A DNA stretch of 64,000 nucleotides. Origin: Sagittula sp. P11 (GTDB lineage Bacteria; Pseudomonadota; Alphaproteobacteria; Rhodobacterales; Rhodobacteraceae). Shown here piece by piece: positions 1 to 9,369 of this stretch. The position numbers and the translations under genes are program-made. Within the stretch, counting starts at the first letter, position 1; every line of letters begins with the position of its first letter. Location: assembly GCF_002814095.1 (NCBI RefSeq), contig NZ_CP021913.1:2108001-2172000 (forward strand). The letters are read 5' to 3'. A model generated the notes under the pieces. It ran no database searches, was not told where the DNA came from, and saw nothing but the letters and a program-made list of their open reading frames with translations.

Positions 1-220
1 TCTCGAGTTGGAACAGGGCGACCGGCTTGTTGGTCGACTGCAGGGCCTGGGCGATCTGTGCTGCGGAGATCGGCGGCGGGGGCGTCCGGCGCGCCTTGAT
101 CGAGGCGGGGATGCCTTTGAGCACATCTAGGGTGCTCGCCGACTTGTCGCTGCCGCAGGATGCGAGGATCAGGCCGGCGCACAGGGCGAGGCCGATTGTC
201 TTCAGGCGTGTCATGCTCAT
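1..220 (-). CDS. yjbF: YjbF/GfcB-family lipoprotein, N-terminal part
   Basis: Only the first 73 codons are inside the window; the gene runs off the left edge. The N-terminus has a charged start, a hydrophobic stretch and the lipobox LASC with Cys at residue 22, so this is an exported lipoprotein. A proline run (PPPP) follows near residue 50. The ATG at 220 overlaps the stop of the yjbH gene (ATGA at 217-220), which implies coupled translation. The YjbF/GfcB assignment rests mainly on adjacency to YjbH: in Escherichia coli yjbEFGH is an exopolysaccharide operon. Here the order is H then F. The lipoprotein nature is clear; the family name is an inference from context. Confidence 0.7.
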   Translation of the reverse strand, partial: MSMTRLKTIGLALCAGLILASCGSDKSASTLDVLKGIPASIKARRTPPPPISAAQIAQALQSTNKPVALFQLE

Positions 221-2373
221 CGCCAGAACCTCCCCCACGATTCGACAACTTCGGGTTTGTGGTAGTCCCGAACCTGTTCGTAGAGCCGGCCACGAACGTT
301 GAGGCGCGCACCGCCGTCACGGGTGAGCGACCGGACATTGATGTTGTTCTCGCGCCGGGTGGGCACGTTGAGCAGCGAGCTGATCGGGATCGTGATGCGG
401 ATACCCTTGTCGAAGGAACCTTCGCCGAAGTCTTCGGCAGAGGCATCGGTGACGGTCGCATAGGCGCCGACGCTCCAGCCGTTGGCAAACTCGCGGTCGA
501 GTCCAACGGTGGCACCGATGTCGCCGGCGAGGTAGCGGCCCACGTCAAGCTGGCCGTGGAAGCCGTTGCCGAAGTCGTAGTACGCCGAGACATGGCCGTT
601 GAACTCCGGGATCTCCCGCTTGGCGCCGGACACCGGGTCGGTGGTGGTCATCGACTGGAAGCCGAAAAGCTGATCGTAGTCGCGGCGCTGGATCCAGTTC
701 ACTTCCGCGCCGAAGGCGACACGGCTGGTGACCGGCTTCCAGAGGATCTCGGCCGAGACACCGCCGTACATCTCTTCGAGGTAACCTGCCGAGATCCGGC
801 CGTAGAGGTTCTTGCCCGGGCGCCCGTAATAGGCGAGCTGGAGGTTCTCGATGGTTTCGTCACCCTCTGCGGCGTAGACCGGCGCATCCGTGCGAACGCG
901 CGGCAGGCCAGATTCATCCCGGCGGCTGATGTCGCTGATGTTGCCGGTGGCGCGGTAGGAGGCCGAACCGGAGAACACGAGGTTCGGCGTGACGTCGAGG
1001 CTGAACGTGCCGCGCAGGCCTCCCTCGGTCCGGACAGGCTCTTCGGGGTCGAAGACCGACACGTCGAGGTAGGGAGCAAGCGACCAATCGAACTGCGGAT
1101 AGGACGACTGATATGCCTCGGGCTCGCGCCCGAAACCGTCGTAGAAGCGCACGCGCGGCAGGATCTCGATGGCGGCCTCATGCTCCTCGCGTTCGAGGTC
1201 GGAGCGCATGATGACGACCGACGACGTGGCCATGCCGTTGACCATCGGGATGATTTCGAACTGTTCGACCGATGCGGGAAGTGTCCGGGTCATGACGCGG
1301 GCGATACGGCCAAGCGCCTGCGCTTCGGAGTTGAAGCGCGGGTTGGACACACGCACGACGGCCCGACGGCTTTCGAGGGTCATGCCCTCCAGCCTGATGC
1401 CTTCCGAGGCGAGCGTCTGGGCAAGCTGCGTCTGCGCTGCGGTGGTCTTCTGCGGGTCGACGGTCCAGCCAAGGTCGGCGGCGGCGCCGGCCGGACGGGG
1501 GGCGACGGGCAGGCCGGACGGCTCGACCCCGCCGGGAACGCCCAGCGTCTTCGGGTTGGTGTAAACCGTCAGCTGCGCGCCAACCTCACTGCCAAGCACA
1601 CTGTAGAGCGAAAGCTGGCCCGCGCCCTGCCAGAGCTTGTAATCGACGCCGAAGTTCCAGGGCGACTTGTGCTCGACACCGCCGCTCGCAACTTCGCGTT
1701 CGTACTGGTCGGAGGAGTATTCGACCTTGAACTTGAAGCGGTCGTTGGGGGCGTAGCTGACACCGCCGAACGCGGCCATGTCGCCGCGGAACCAGCGGTC
1801 GGTCGTGAACTTGCCGCCCTGGCCGAGAACGGTCGTCGGACGGGTCCCGAGAGATCCGAGCGTCGCTTCGCTGCCGAAGCGGCCCCAGCCGATCCCGCCG
1901 GTCACCTTGAGGCCGGGCATCAGCGTCTTGGTTGCGACGACGTATTCGCCGCTGTAGACGCCCGTACCGATGATGTCCGACATGCCGACCACGATGGCCG
2001 GGCGCCAGCCGCTTTCCTTCATCAGAAGGTAACGAATGTCAAAGCTGCGGTCGAAGTAGTCTTCGGAGACCGCGAAGGGGAAGGCCTTCAGTTCCGAGTA
2101 GCGAAAGCTGCCCGACAAGCGGGGCGTGATCTGGAAGCTCAGGGTTGAGCGGGTGTAGTTTCCGAATCCGCCATAGGTTGCACTGAGCGTTGCATCCGGC
2201 AGGACTTCGGCTGTCGGCATGTCGACGAGGCCCGGGGTCCCGTAGAGGTTCATGGTGGCGCCGTCGCGGCCTTCCTGCGGTACCGCGGCAGAAGACCAGA
2301 GCGTTGCGACGGAGCCGAGAAGTGCTCCGACGATCCGTCCGCGTCGTGAGTGTCGGGAAGGGATACCCGGCAT
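217..2373 (-). CDS. yjbH: YjbH-family outer-membrane protein (exopolysaccharide)
   Basis: Predicted 718 residues. The early region has a signal peptide (hydrophobic ALLGSVATLWSSAA) followed by the family-typical phrase NLYGTPGLVDMPTA. The rest is rich in alternating beta strands with aromatic ends (for example FGGVSYAPNDRFKFKVEY), as expected for an outer-membrane beta-barrel. YjbH/GfcD proteins are thought to help export exopolysaccharide. The start was set at ATG 2373, which has AGAGG about 7 nt upstream; the open frame extends to 2478 but those residues look like leader sequence. It is first of a two-gene unit with the YjbF-like lipoprotein and is divergent from motB. Confidence 0.85.
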   Translation of the reverse strand: MPGIPSRHSRRGRIVGALLGSVATLWSSAAVPQEGRDGATMNLYGTPGLVDMPTAEVLPDATLSATYGGFGNYTRSTLSFQITPRLSGSFRYSELKAFPFAVSEDYFDRSFDIRYLLMKESGWRPAIVVGMSDIIGTGVYSGEYVVATKTLMPGLKVTGGIGWGRFGSEATLGSLGTRPTTVLGQGGKFTTDRWFRGDMAAFGGVSYAPNDRFKFKVEYSSDQYEREVASGGVEHKSPWNFGVDYKLWQGAGQLSLYSVLGSEVGAQLTVYTNPKTLGVPGGVEPSGLPVAPRPAGAAADLGWTVDPQKTTAAQTQLAQTLASEGIRLEGMTLESRRAVVRVSNPRFNSEAQALGRIARVMTRTLPASVEQFEIIPMVNGMATSSVVIMRSDLEREEHEAAIEILPRVRFYDGFGREPEAYQSSYPQFDWSLAPYLDVSVFDPEEPVRTEGGLRGTFSLDVTPNLVFSGSASYRATGNISDISRRDESGLPRVRTDAPVYAAEGDETIENLQLAYYGRPGKNLYGRISAGYLEEMYGGVSAEILWKPVTSRVAFGAEVNWIQRRDYDQLFGFQSMTTTDPVSGAKREIPEFNGHVSAYYDFGNGFHGQLDVGRYLAGDIGATVGLDREFANGWSVGAYATVTDASAEDFGEGSFDKGIRITIPISSLLNVPTRRENNINVRSLTRDGGARLNVRGRLYEQVRDYHKPEVVESWGRFWR

Positions 2374-2570
2374 GTTCTTACCTCTGCTCTTCTTGGCCCG
2401 CACTCTTGCTACGGTTTTGCCATGTTCGTGTCCATAAATTTGCACGGTTCGCCGCCGGGTCTGTGTGATTATGAGCACGGTTGTGAGTCTGGCAAAATTA
2501 ACCCGACACTTTGACTCGTTAAGGCGGTGGTAAGCCGCCGCCGCATAAACCTGACCCCGGTGGGAGAAAG
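2374..2570. promoter_or_regulatory. divergent yjbH / motB intergenic region
   Basis: This AT-richer spacer separates the divergent exopolysaccharide and flagellar units. A TTAA-N7-GTAA element at 2519-2533 resembles a degenerate CtrA box (consensus TTAA-N7-TTAA) and lies about 40 bp upstream of motB. No convincing sigma-70 promoter was found for either gene. Assignment to CtrA is inference from motif and family knowledge. Confidence 0.35.
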
Positions 2571-3419
2571 GTGAGTGCGATGAGCGGCGACAATGAACTT
2601 GCGCCTATCATCATCAAACGGAAGAAAGTCGTCGGCGGCGACGGGCACCATGGCGGGGCTTGGAAGGTGGCGTATGCCGACTTCGTCACGGCCATGATGG
2701 CGTTCTTCCTTTTGATGTGGCTATTGAACGCGACGACGGAGAAGCAGCGCAAGGGTATTGCCGACTACTTCACCCCGACGGTCGCCATGGCCCGTGTGTC
2801 CGGTGGCGGCGACGGTCCGCTTGGCGGTGACTCCGTGTTTGCGGAAAACACCCTGCCGCGCATGGGCTCCGGCTCCACCAGTCTGAACCCGGCCGCCTCC
2901 AACGGCGAGCAGGGCACCTTCACCGAGGGGGACACCGGCGACGACGCGGCAGACATGGACGAAGCCTTCAAGGAGGTGGAAGAGATGCTCATGGGGCGCG
3001 GCGGAGAGAGCATGGTCGCCGACGAGCTGATGGAACACATCGTCACACGCGTCACCGACGAGGGGCTGGTGATCGAGTTCTTCGAATCCGAGCACGCCCG
3101 CCTCTTTACCGGCGAAGCGACACCGACGCCCCTGCTGGAAGATCTGGCGCTTGTCCTGGCGCGAGCGTCCGAAGTGGTGACCAACCAGATGGCGATCGAG
3201 GGGCACGTCGCGTCCTATCCCCTTGTTCTGGCTCGGGATCCAAGCTGGGATGTCTCCGGGTTGCGCGCCTCCGCCTTCCGCGAGTTGCTGACCGGCGACG
3301 GGGTGTCGGAGAACCGCATCAAGCGGGTCACCTCCTACGCCGACCGGGAACCGGTGCACGCCAATCCGATGAACCCCCGCAACAACCGGATCGAGGTGGT
3401 CTTTCTGCGTGACTTGTGA
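2571..3419 (+). CDS. motB: flagellar motor stator protein MotB
   Basis: Predicted 282 residues. After a basic cytoplasmic N-terminus comes a single membrane helix (FVTAMMAFFLLMWLLNA) preceded by the proton-binding Asp at residue 37 in YADFVTAMM. The C-terminal third is an OmpA-like peptidoglycan-binding domain ending in NPRNNRIEVVFL. MotB forms the stator with MotA and anchors it to the cell wall. The GTG at 2571 is used because GGAG lies 4 nt upstream; the in-frame ATG at 2580 is the alternative. It heads the plus-strand flagellar run, while its partner motA lies 5 kb downstream after flgE-flgK-flgL-flgI. Confidence 0.92.
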   Translation: MSAMSGDNELAPIIIKRKKVVGGDGHHGGAWKVAYADFVTAMMAFFLLMWLLNATTEKQRKGIADYFTPTVAMARVSGGGDGPLGGDSVFAENTLPRMGSGSTSLNPAASNGEQGTFTEGDTGDDAADMDEAFKEVEEMLMGRGGESMVADELMEHIVTRVTDEGLVIEFFESEHARLFTGEATPTPLLEDLALVLARASEVVTNQMAIEGHVASYPLVLARDPSWDVSGLRASAFRELLTGDGVSENRIKRVTSYADREPVHANPMNPRNNRIEVVFLRDL

Positions 3420-3449
3420 CGGGCCCGAGATTGGATCGGATTTTAGCTG

Positions 3450-3464
3450 TTAGCCGGGCGTTAA
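3450..3464. promoter_or_regulatory. CtrA-like box upstream of flgE
   Basis: TTAG-N7-TTAA at 3450-3464, 57 bp before the flgE start, matches the CtrA consensus TTAA-N7-TTAA with one mismatch. It sits in the only sizeable gap (about 100 bp) between motB and flgE, where a promoter would be expected. The match is seen in the sequence; binding is inferred. Confidence 0.4.
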
Positions 3465-3521
3465 ACCGGCGGCCTTATCAGTTGTCTCGAAATTTGAGCG
3501 AGACAGCAGAAAGGCGTGTCA

Positions 3522-4829
3522 ATGACGATCTCATCTTCTCTCAACGCAGGTGTTGCAGGCCTTTCGGCAAACGCGACGCGGCTGGCGACCATTTCCGACA
3601 ACATCGCCAACTCTGCGACGCAAGGCTACAAGCGCGTCGAGACGGAATTTTCCGCCATGGTGACCTCTGGAAACTCCGGCACCTACACCGCCGGGGGTGT
3701 CCGCACGCAGACCAACCGGCTCGTCGCGGAACACGGCGCGCTGGTGACGACGAACAACGCCACCGACCTCGCCGTGCGCGGCACCGGTTTCCTTCCGGTG
3801 GCCCAGGCGACAGAGGTGCTGGCCGGCAACGGCAATCCGCAGATGTTCATGACGACGACGGCATCGTTCCGGCTGGACGCAGAAGGGTATCTCAGGACGG
3901 AATCGGGCCTCATGCTGCTGGGTTGGCGGGCAAATGCGGACGGCAGCATTCCGAACCTGGCCCGCGACACGTCTGCCAGCCTCGAGCCTATCCAGATCGC
4001 GCTGAACCAGTATCTCAGCGAACCGACCACCGCGATCACGATGGGCGTCAACCTCCCGGCGACACAGACGACCGCCGGCGCCTCCGGTGATCCGCTGGAA
4101 CTGCCCATCGAATATTTTGACAACCTTGGCCGATCGGAATCGCTGAACGTGACGTTCACGCCCACCGTCCCGGCCACCGGCTCTTCGAACGAATGGACGA
4201 TGGTCATCACCGATTCCGCCAGTGGCGGCGCAATCATCGGCGACTACACAGTGACTTTCGACAATACGCCATCGGCGGGCGGCACACTGGCAAGCGTCAG
4301 CGCACCGATCAGTGCCGGCGGCGCCTACGACGGCGTGGCAGGCTCCGTCATCGTGAACGCAGCGGGCGGCCCGATCGAACTGAGCATCGGACAGCTCTTC
4401 ACCAACAACGGCTTGACCCAGCGCTCCGACAGCTTCGCGCCACTGAACATCGCAAAGGACGGGTCGCCTGCGGGCAACATGACCTCCGTTGAAGTCGATG
4501 AAAGCGGGCGGGTCTACGCTTACTTCGACACCGGGGCCAGCGCTGTCATCTTCCAGATCCCGCTGGTCGACGTTCCGAACCCGAACGGCATGATCGCGCT
4601 GAACAACCAGTTGTTCCAGCCCTCGGCAGAGAGCGGCAGCTTCTTCCTCTGGGATGCCGGCGACGGCCCAACAGGAGAGATCGTTCCCTACGCACGGGAG
4701 GAATCGACCACCGACGTGGCTGCCGAACTGACCGACATGATCCAGACGCAGCGGGCCTATTCGTCCAACGCGAAGGTCATCCAGACGGTCGACGAGATGT
4801 TGCAGGAAACCACCAACATCAAGCGCTGA
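3522..4829 (+). CDS. flgE: flagellar hook protein FlgE
   Basis: Predicted 435 residues. The N-terminus has the axial-protein pattern (AGLSANATRLATISDNIANSAT QGYKR) and the C-terminus the paired signature with DMIQTQRAYSSNAKVIQTVDEM, which form the D0 coiled coil of rod and hook proteins. The middle holds the FlgE surface domains. FlgE polymerises into the hook. ATG 3522 was preferred over GTG 3516 because AAGG then has a 7-nt spacer. flgK follows 34 nt downstream in the same run. Confidence 0.93.
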   Translation: MTISSSLNAGVAGLSANATRLATISDNIANSATQGYKRVETEFSAMVTSGNSGTYTAGGVRTQTNRLVAEHGALVTTNNATDLAVRGTGFLPVAQATEVLAGNGNPQMFMTTTASFRLDAEGYLRTESGLMLLGWRANADGSIPNLARDTSASLEPIQIALNQYLSEPTTAITMGVNLPATQTTAGASGDPLELPIEYFDNLGRSESLNVTFTPTVPATGSSNEWTMVITDSASGGAIIGDYTVTFDNTPSAGGTLASVSAPISAGGAYDGVAGSVIVNAAGGPIELSIGQLFTNNGLTQRSDSFAPLNIAKDGSPAGNMTSVEVDESGRVYAYFDTGASAVIFQIPLVDVPNPNGMIALNNQLFQPSAESGSFFLWDAGDGPTGEIVPYAREESTTDVAAELTDMIQTQRAYSSNAKVIQTVDEMLQETTNIKR

Positions 4830-4863
4830 CCCGAAACCGATCCTGACAAAAGGAGGGTGCTAG

Positions 4864-6312
4864 ATGTCCCTGACGGGAGCCCTGAACGCCGCGATGTCCG
4901 GCCTGAAAGCCAACACACGCGCAGCATCGCTGATCTCGACCAATATCGCGAACGCCACGAACGAGGCCTACGGGCGGCGTACGATGGAACTGAGCGCACT
5001 CGGATCCGGCACGCGCGGCGGCGTTCTCGTCGCGGGTGTCGTCCGGCAGTCCGATCCTGTTCTGGTGGCCGACCGGATGGTGGCGGACTCCCAGCTTGCG
5101 GGCGGCAGCGACATGTACGCCTTCGCGAAACGGCTGGAGACACTGGTCGGGGAGTCGGGGACGTCCGGCTCCCTCACCGACCGGATTACCGCCTTCGAGA
5201 ACGCGCTGTTGTCCGCGTCCTCGAACCCGGCGTCCGCGCAGCGGTTGGAACTGGTGGCCGTCACCGCGACCGATTTGACCAACGCGATCAACGACCTTTC
5301 TTTCGAGGTGCAACTCGCCCGGCAGACCGCCGACACCACGATTGCCAAGCAGGTCTCCACGCTCAATGCGGCCGTGTCGCGGCTGGAGGTCATAAACGAT
5401 ATCGTGCGCAAGGCCGAAGCTTCGGGAACGGAGACGGCCTCGGTTCTCGATGAACGGCAGGCCCTGCTGAACGAAATCTCCAGCATCGTGCCCCTGCGCG
5501 TGGTGGAGCGGGAGGACGGCCAGATCGCCCTGTTCACGCGAAGGGGCGGCATCCTGCTGGACGGCAAGGCCTATGAGGTCGGCTTCAGCACCACCGGCTC
5601 CATTGATGCAGCCACGACTTTGGGCGGCGGCGGGCTGTCCGGTCTGACGCTCAACGGTACGGCGATCGACCCGTCCACCAACGGCATGTTCGCCGGAGGC
5701 AGCCTTGCTGCCCAATTCGAGCTGCGCGACGTGACGGCGGTGAACCGGCAGGCGGAGTTGGACGGCATCGCCCGCGACCTGATCGAACGGCTTGGCCCAG
5801 GCGGTCCGGACTCCACGCTTGGCGCCACCGATCCGGGCTTTTTCACCGACAACGGCATCGCCTTCGCGGCCGCGAATGAAACCGGGATCGCCGGGCGGAT
5901 CTCCCTCAACGCAGTGCTTGCACCGGCGGGCGGCGGGACCTGGCGCATTCGTGACGGGATCGGCGCCGCCGCCGCCGGAGAGGTCGGAGATGCGACCCTC
6001 CTGCAGGGGATCGCGGATGCCCTGGGTGCCTCGAACGTGCCCGGCTCGGCGGCTTTGCCCAGCATCGCCCGCACGTTCATCGACCAGGTGTCGCAGTTCT
6101 CGTCCTCGGTCGCAGGCGAACGGGTGCGGTCCGAAAACGCATTCACCTTCCTGTCGGCCCAGAACCGGACGCTGCGCGAGATGGAGCTCTCCAAGGGCGT
6201 CGATACCGACCAGGAGCTTCAGAAGCTGATGCAAGTGGAACAGTACTACACGGCCAACGCAAAGGTCATCTCGACCGTCGACGACCTGTTCGAGCGTCTG
6301 CTGTCAATCTAA
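4864..6312 (+). CDS. flgK: hook-filament junction protein FlgK (HAP1)
   Basis: Predicted 482 residues, on the short side for FlgK. The N-terminus (ALNAAMSGLKANTRAASLIS followed by TNIANATNEAYGRR) and the C-terminus (KLMQVEQYYTANAKVISTVDDLFERLLSI) are the axial-protein termini typical of FlgK. It caps the hook and forms the junction to the filament together with FlgL. A very strong ribosome site (AAAGGAGGG) precedes ATG 4864, suggesting high translation. It lies directly between flgE and flgL, as expected for hook-associated genes. Confidence 0.93.
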   Translation: MSLTGALNAAMSGLKANTRAASLISTNIANATNEAYGRRTMELSALGSGTRGGVLVAGVVRQSDPVLVADRMVADSQLAGGSDMYAFAKRLETLVGESGTSGSLTDRITAFENALLSASSNPASAQRLELVAVTATDLTNAINDLSFEVQLARQTADTTIAKQVSTLNAAVSRLEVINDIVRKAEASGTETASVLDERQALLNEISSIVPLRVVEREDGQIALFTRRGGILLDGKAYEVGFSTTGSIDAATTLGGGGLSGLTLNGTAIDPSTNGMFAGGSLAAQFELRDVTAVNRQAELDGIARDLIERLGPGGPDSTLGATDPGFFTDNGIAFAAANETGIAGRISLNAVLAPAGGGTWRIRDGIGAAAAGEVGDATLLQGIADALGASNVPGSAALPSIARTFIDQVSQFSSSVAGERVRSENAFTFLSAQNRTLREMELSKGVDTDQELQKLMQVEQYYTANAKVISTVDDLFERLLSI

Positions 6313-6324
6313 GGAGACACTCCC

Positions 6325-7323
6325 ATGGAAGTCATCGGCGACATGGCGCGCGCGCTGGTTCTGCGAACGAACCAGGTCAGGCTGCGCGAGGAAATGGACA
6401 AGCTGGCGGTGGAGGTTTCCACGGGATTCGTGAAGGATCCCGGGCAGCACCTGAACGGCGACCTGACCGGGTTGCAGGCCATCGACCGGTCGCTTTCACG
6501 GCTGGAGGCCTACCGGATCAACACCACGGAGGCGACGTTTCTGACCAGCTCGATGCAGACCACCCTCGACGAGATCCAGACACGGTCGGAAATGGTGTCG
6601 CAGACGCTCATCTCGGCTGAGCTGACGCCGAACGGACCGCTGTTGAAGACAATGTCCGAGGATGCGGAAAATGCGCTGGGACAGATCCTGAACGGGCTCA
6701 ACCGCAGCGTTGCGGGGCGGTTCCTCTTTTCCGGGACGGCGACCGACCGCCGCGCCGTTCAGGGGATCGAGGACCTGCTGACCGACGTCCGCGCCAGCCT
6801 TGCCGGCGCCACCTCGATGACGGACGTGGAGACCGCGCTCGACACCTTTTTCGGGGCGGGCGGCACGTATGAGACGGTGACTTACGAGGGGTCGAATACC
6901 GGGATTTCCCCCCTGCGGCTCAGCGAAACGGAAACCGCAAACGTCGACATCCGCGCCACCGACCCGGTCTTCAGGGAGGTGCTGAAGCCGCTGGTCATGG
7001 CTACGCTGGCGACGGACTCGTCCCTCGGATTCTCGCAGGACCTGCAGGTAGAGATGCTGGCAGCCTCCGGGCGCAACCTTCTGGGTGCGCAGCAGGACAT
7101 CGTCGAACTGCGGGCGGGGCTGGGCGCGCTCGAAGCGCGGGTGGAGGAAACCAACACCCGCAACGCTGCCGAACGGACGGCCACCAGCATGGCGCGTCTC
7201 GATCTGGTCGGGGCGGATCAGTATGAAACGGCCTCCCGCTACGAAAGCATCCGCGCGCAGTTGGAGAGCCTTTATGCCATGACGGTCCGCTCGCAGCGAC
7301 TGTCCCTGGCGGAGTTCCTGTGA
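6325..7323 (+). CDS. flgL: hook-filament junction protein FlgL (HAP3)
   Basis: Predicted 332 residues of flagellin-like architecture: an N-terminal helical segment (LREEMDKLAVEVSTG) and a C-terminal helix near ADQYETASRYESIRAQLESLY. Position immediately after flgK and the GRFLFSGTATDRRAV phrase, close to the FlgL hallmark FLFSGT, fix the assignment. FlgL joins FlgK to the filament. AAGGAG precedes the ATG. Its TGA overlaps the ATG of flgI by one base (TGATG), indicating coupled translation. Confidence 0.92.
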   Translation: MEVIGDMARALVLRTNQVRLREEMDKLAVEVSTGFVKDPGQHLNGDLTGLQAIDRSLSRLEAYRINTTEATFLTSSMQTTLDEIQTRSEMVSQTLISAELTPNGPLLKTMSEDAENALGQILNGLNRSVAGRFLFSGTATDRRAVQGIEDLLTDVRASLAGATSMTDVETALDTFFGAGGTYETVTYEGSNTGISPLRLSETETANVDIRATDPVFREVLKPLVMATLATDSSLGFSQDLQVEMLAASGRNLLGAQQDIVELRAGLGALEARVEETNTRNAAERTATSMARLDLVGADQYETASRYESIRAQLESLYAMTVRSQRLSLAEFL

Positions 7324-8429
7324 TGCTGAGACGTCTGGCTTCCCTCTTCATGATCGTGGCTGCTATGGCCTTGCCCGCAGCCGCTCAATCCGTCCGCATC
7401 AAGGATCTTGTCGAGGTGGACGGCGTCCGGTCCAACGACCTCGTCGGTTATGGCCTCGTGGTCGGCCTCAACGGCACGGGCGACGGGCTGAGGAACTCGC
7501 CCTTCACCGAAGAGATCATGACCAACATCCTGGAACGGCTTGGTGTGAACGTGACCGGCGAACAGTTCCGGCCGCGCAACGTGGCCGCCGTTCTGGTGAC
7601 CGGCCGCCTTCCGCCGTTCGCGCGCACCGGCGGGCAGGTCGATGTGACCGTCTCGGCCATCGGTGACGCCAAGAGCCTGCTGGGCGGCACCCTGATCATG
7701 ACGCCGCTCAACGCCGCAGATGGACAGATCTATGCCGTGGCCCAGGGCACCGTCATTGCTGGAGGGGCGGAGGCAGAAGGCGATGCCGCCCGCGTCGTCC
7801 AGGGGGTGCCGACCTCCGGTGTCATTCCCTCCGGCGCACGGGTGGAGCGTGAAGTGCCCTTCGATTTCGCCAACCTGTCGTCGCTGCGCCTTGCCCTGAG
7901 AGAGCCGGATTTCACGACCGCGGCCCGGATCGAGGACGTCATCAACCGCTCTCTCGGGCGACGCGCCGCCGTCATGATGGATGCGGGCACGATACAGGTG
8001 AATCTGCAGAACACTGGCGCATCTTCTCCGGCCCGCGCGGTCGTCGCCATCGAGAACCTCGCCGTCGAACCGCAGCGCCGGGCGCGTGTCGTGGTGGATC
8101 AACGCTCGGGCACCATCGTCATGGGGGCTGATGTCCGGATTTCACGGGTCGCCGTCTCGCAGGGCAACCTGACCCTGAGGATCGAGGAGGCCCCGCTTGC
8201 CATCCAGCCGAACCCCTTCGCCGACGGGGAAACCGTGGTGGTGCCGCGCACCGGCGCCTCCATCGAGGAAGAGCCGGGGATCGGTCTGGCCGAGGTCCCG
8301 ACCGGGACCAGCCTTTCCGAGGTGATCGCAGGCCTGAACGCGCTGGGTGTCAGCCCGCGCGACATGATCGACATCCTCAAGAGCATCAAGGCGGCCGGCG
8401 CGCTTCACGCGGATTTTGTGGTGATGTGA
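7323..8429 (+). CDS. flgI: flagellar P-ring protein FlgI
   Basis: Predicted 368 residues with a cleavable signal peptide ending near ALPAAAQS, then the conserved opening RIKDLVEVDGVRSNDLVGYG and VVGLNGTGDG. The C-terminus carries SLSEVIAGLNALGVSPRDMI, typical of FlgI. The product assembles the P ring around the rod in the periplasm. ATG 7323 overlaps the flgL stop; a GTG three bases upstream is possible. The L-ring gene flgH is on the opposite strand at 16747, so the two ring genes are in separate units. Confidence 0.95.
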   Translation: MLRRLASLFMIVAAMALPAAAQSVRIKDLVEVDGVRSNDLVGYGLVVGLNGTGDGLRNSPFTEEIMTNILERLGVNVTGEQFRPRNVAAVLVTGRLPPFARTGGQVDVTVSAIGDAKSLLGGTLIMTPLNAADGQIYAVAQGTVIAGGAEAEGDAARVVQGVPTSGVIPSGARVEREVPFDFANLSSLRLALREPDFTTAARIEDVINRSLGRRAAVMMDAGTIQVNLQNTGASSPARAVVAIENLAVEPQRRARVVVDQRSGTIVMGADVRISRVAVSQGNLTLRIEEAPLAIQPNPFADGETVVVPRTGASIEEEPGIGLAEVPTGTSLSEVIAGLNALGVSPRDMIDILKSIKAAGALHADFVVM

Positions 8430-8499
8430 CAGCCCGGCAGAGGCTTTCTTAACGGCTCGGTGCCAGTCTGGCCCGGGAAATGCAGTTGGAGCTTTCAGC

Positions 8500-9369
8500 A
8501 TGCTCGGAATCATCGGGATCGTCGTTCTTTTTGCCATGGTGTTCGGGGGATACCTCGCCGCCGGCGGCAAGATGGGCATCATCCTCAAGGCGCTCCCCTT
8601 CGAATTCATGATGATCGGCGGCGCGGCTGCCGGGGCCTTCCTGATCGGCAACGACGGGGGCACGGTCAAACACGCCCTCAAGGACATCGGCAAGGTCTTC
8701 AAGGGCGCGAAGTGGAAGCACGAGGATTACCGGGATCTTCTGTGCCTTCTGTTCGAACTGATCCGCCTTGCCCGTCAGAACCCGGTCGCGATCGAGGAAC
8801 ACATTGAAAGCCCGTCGGAATCCTCGATTTTCGGCAAGTATCCGAAGATCCTGGGCGACAAGTACGCGATCGAGCTGATCTGCGACACCATGCGCTCCGT
8901 CTCGATGAACTACGACGACCCCCACCAAGTGGAGGAGGTTCTCGACAAGCGTCTGGAGGGGATGGAGCATCACGCGATGCACTCGAGCCATGCGCTCCAG
9001 TCGATGGCCGACGCGCTTCCGGCGCTGGGGATCGTCGCGGCGGTGCTCGGCGTGATCAAAACCATGGCCTCCATCGACCAGCCGCCCGAAGTTCTGGGCA
9101 AGCTGATCGGTGGCGCGCTGGTTGGGACCTTCCTTGGTGTGTTCCTGGCCTACGGGCTGGTCGGTCCCTTCGCGGGCAAGGTCAAGGCGGTCGCCGAAGA
9201 GGACATGCATTTCTATCACCTCATCCGGGAGGTCCTTGTCGCCAACCTTCACAACCACGCAACCAACATCTGCATCGAAGTCGGAAGGCAGAACACACCG
9301 GGGCATTTCCGCCCCACATTCGAAGATCTCGAAGAAGCCCTGAAATCGGTCAAGCAGGAGGCGGCATGA
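8500..9369 (+). CDS. motA: flagellar motor stator protein MotA
   Basis: Predicted 289 residues with four membrane segments: two near the N-terminus (IIGIVVLFAMVFGGYLA and PFEFMMIGGAAAGAFLIG) and two in the C-terminal half, including ALPALGIVAAVLGVIKTM with the conserved proline. The charged cytoplasmic loop that contacts FliG lies between them. MotA with MotB conducts protons and generates torque. It is separated from motB by four hook and ring genes. Its stop overlaps the next gene (ATGA at 9366-9369). Confidence 0.94.
   Translation: MLGIIGIVVLFAMVFGGYLAAGGKMGIILKALPFEFMMIGGAAAGAFLIGNDGGTVKHALKDIGKVFKGAKWKHEDYRDLLCLLFELIRLARQNPVAIEEHIESPSESSIFGKYPKILGDKYAIELICDTMRSVSMNYDDPHQVEEVLDKRLEGMEHHAMHSSHALQSMADALPALGIVAAVLGVIKTMASIDQPPEVLGKLIGGALVGTFLGVFLAYGLVGPFAGKVKAVAEEDMHFYHLIREVLVANLHNHATNICIEVGRQNTPGHFRPTFEDLEEALKSVKQEAA

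Noticed and set aside
160-2148. A 662-codon plus-strand open frame opposite yjbH
   Set aside because: It is antisense to a well-supported protein, has Arg/Gly/Val/Asp-rich composition typical of GC-rich shadow frames, and no recognisable domain.
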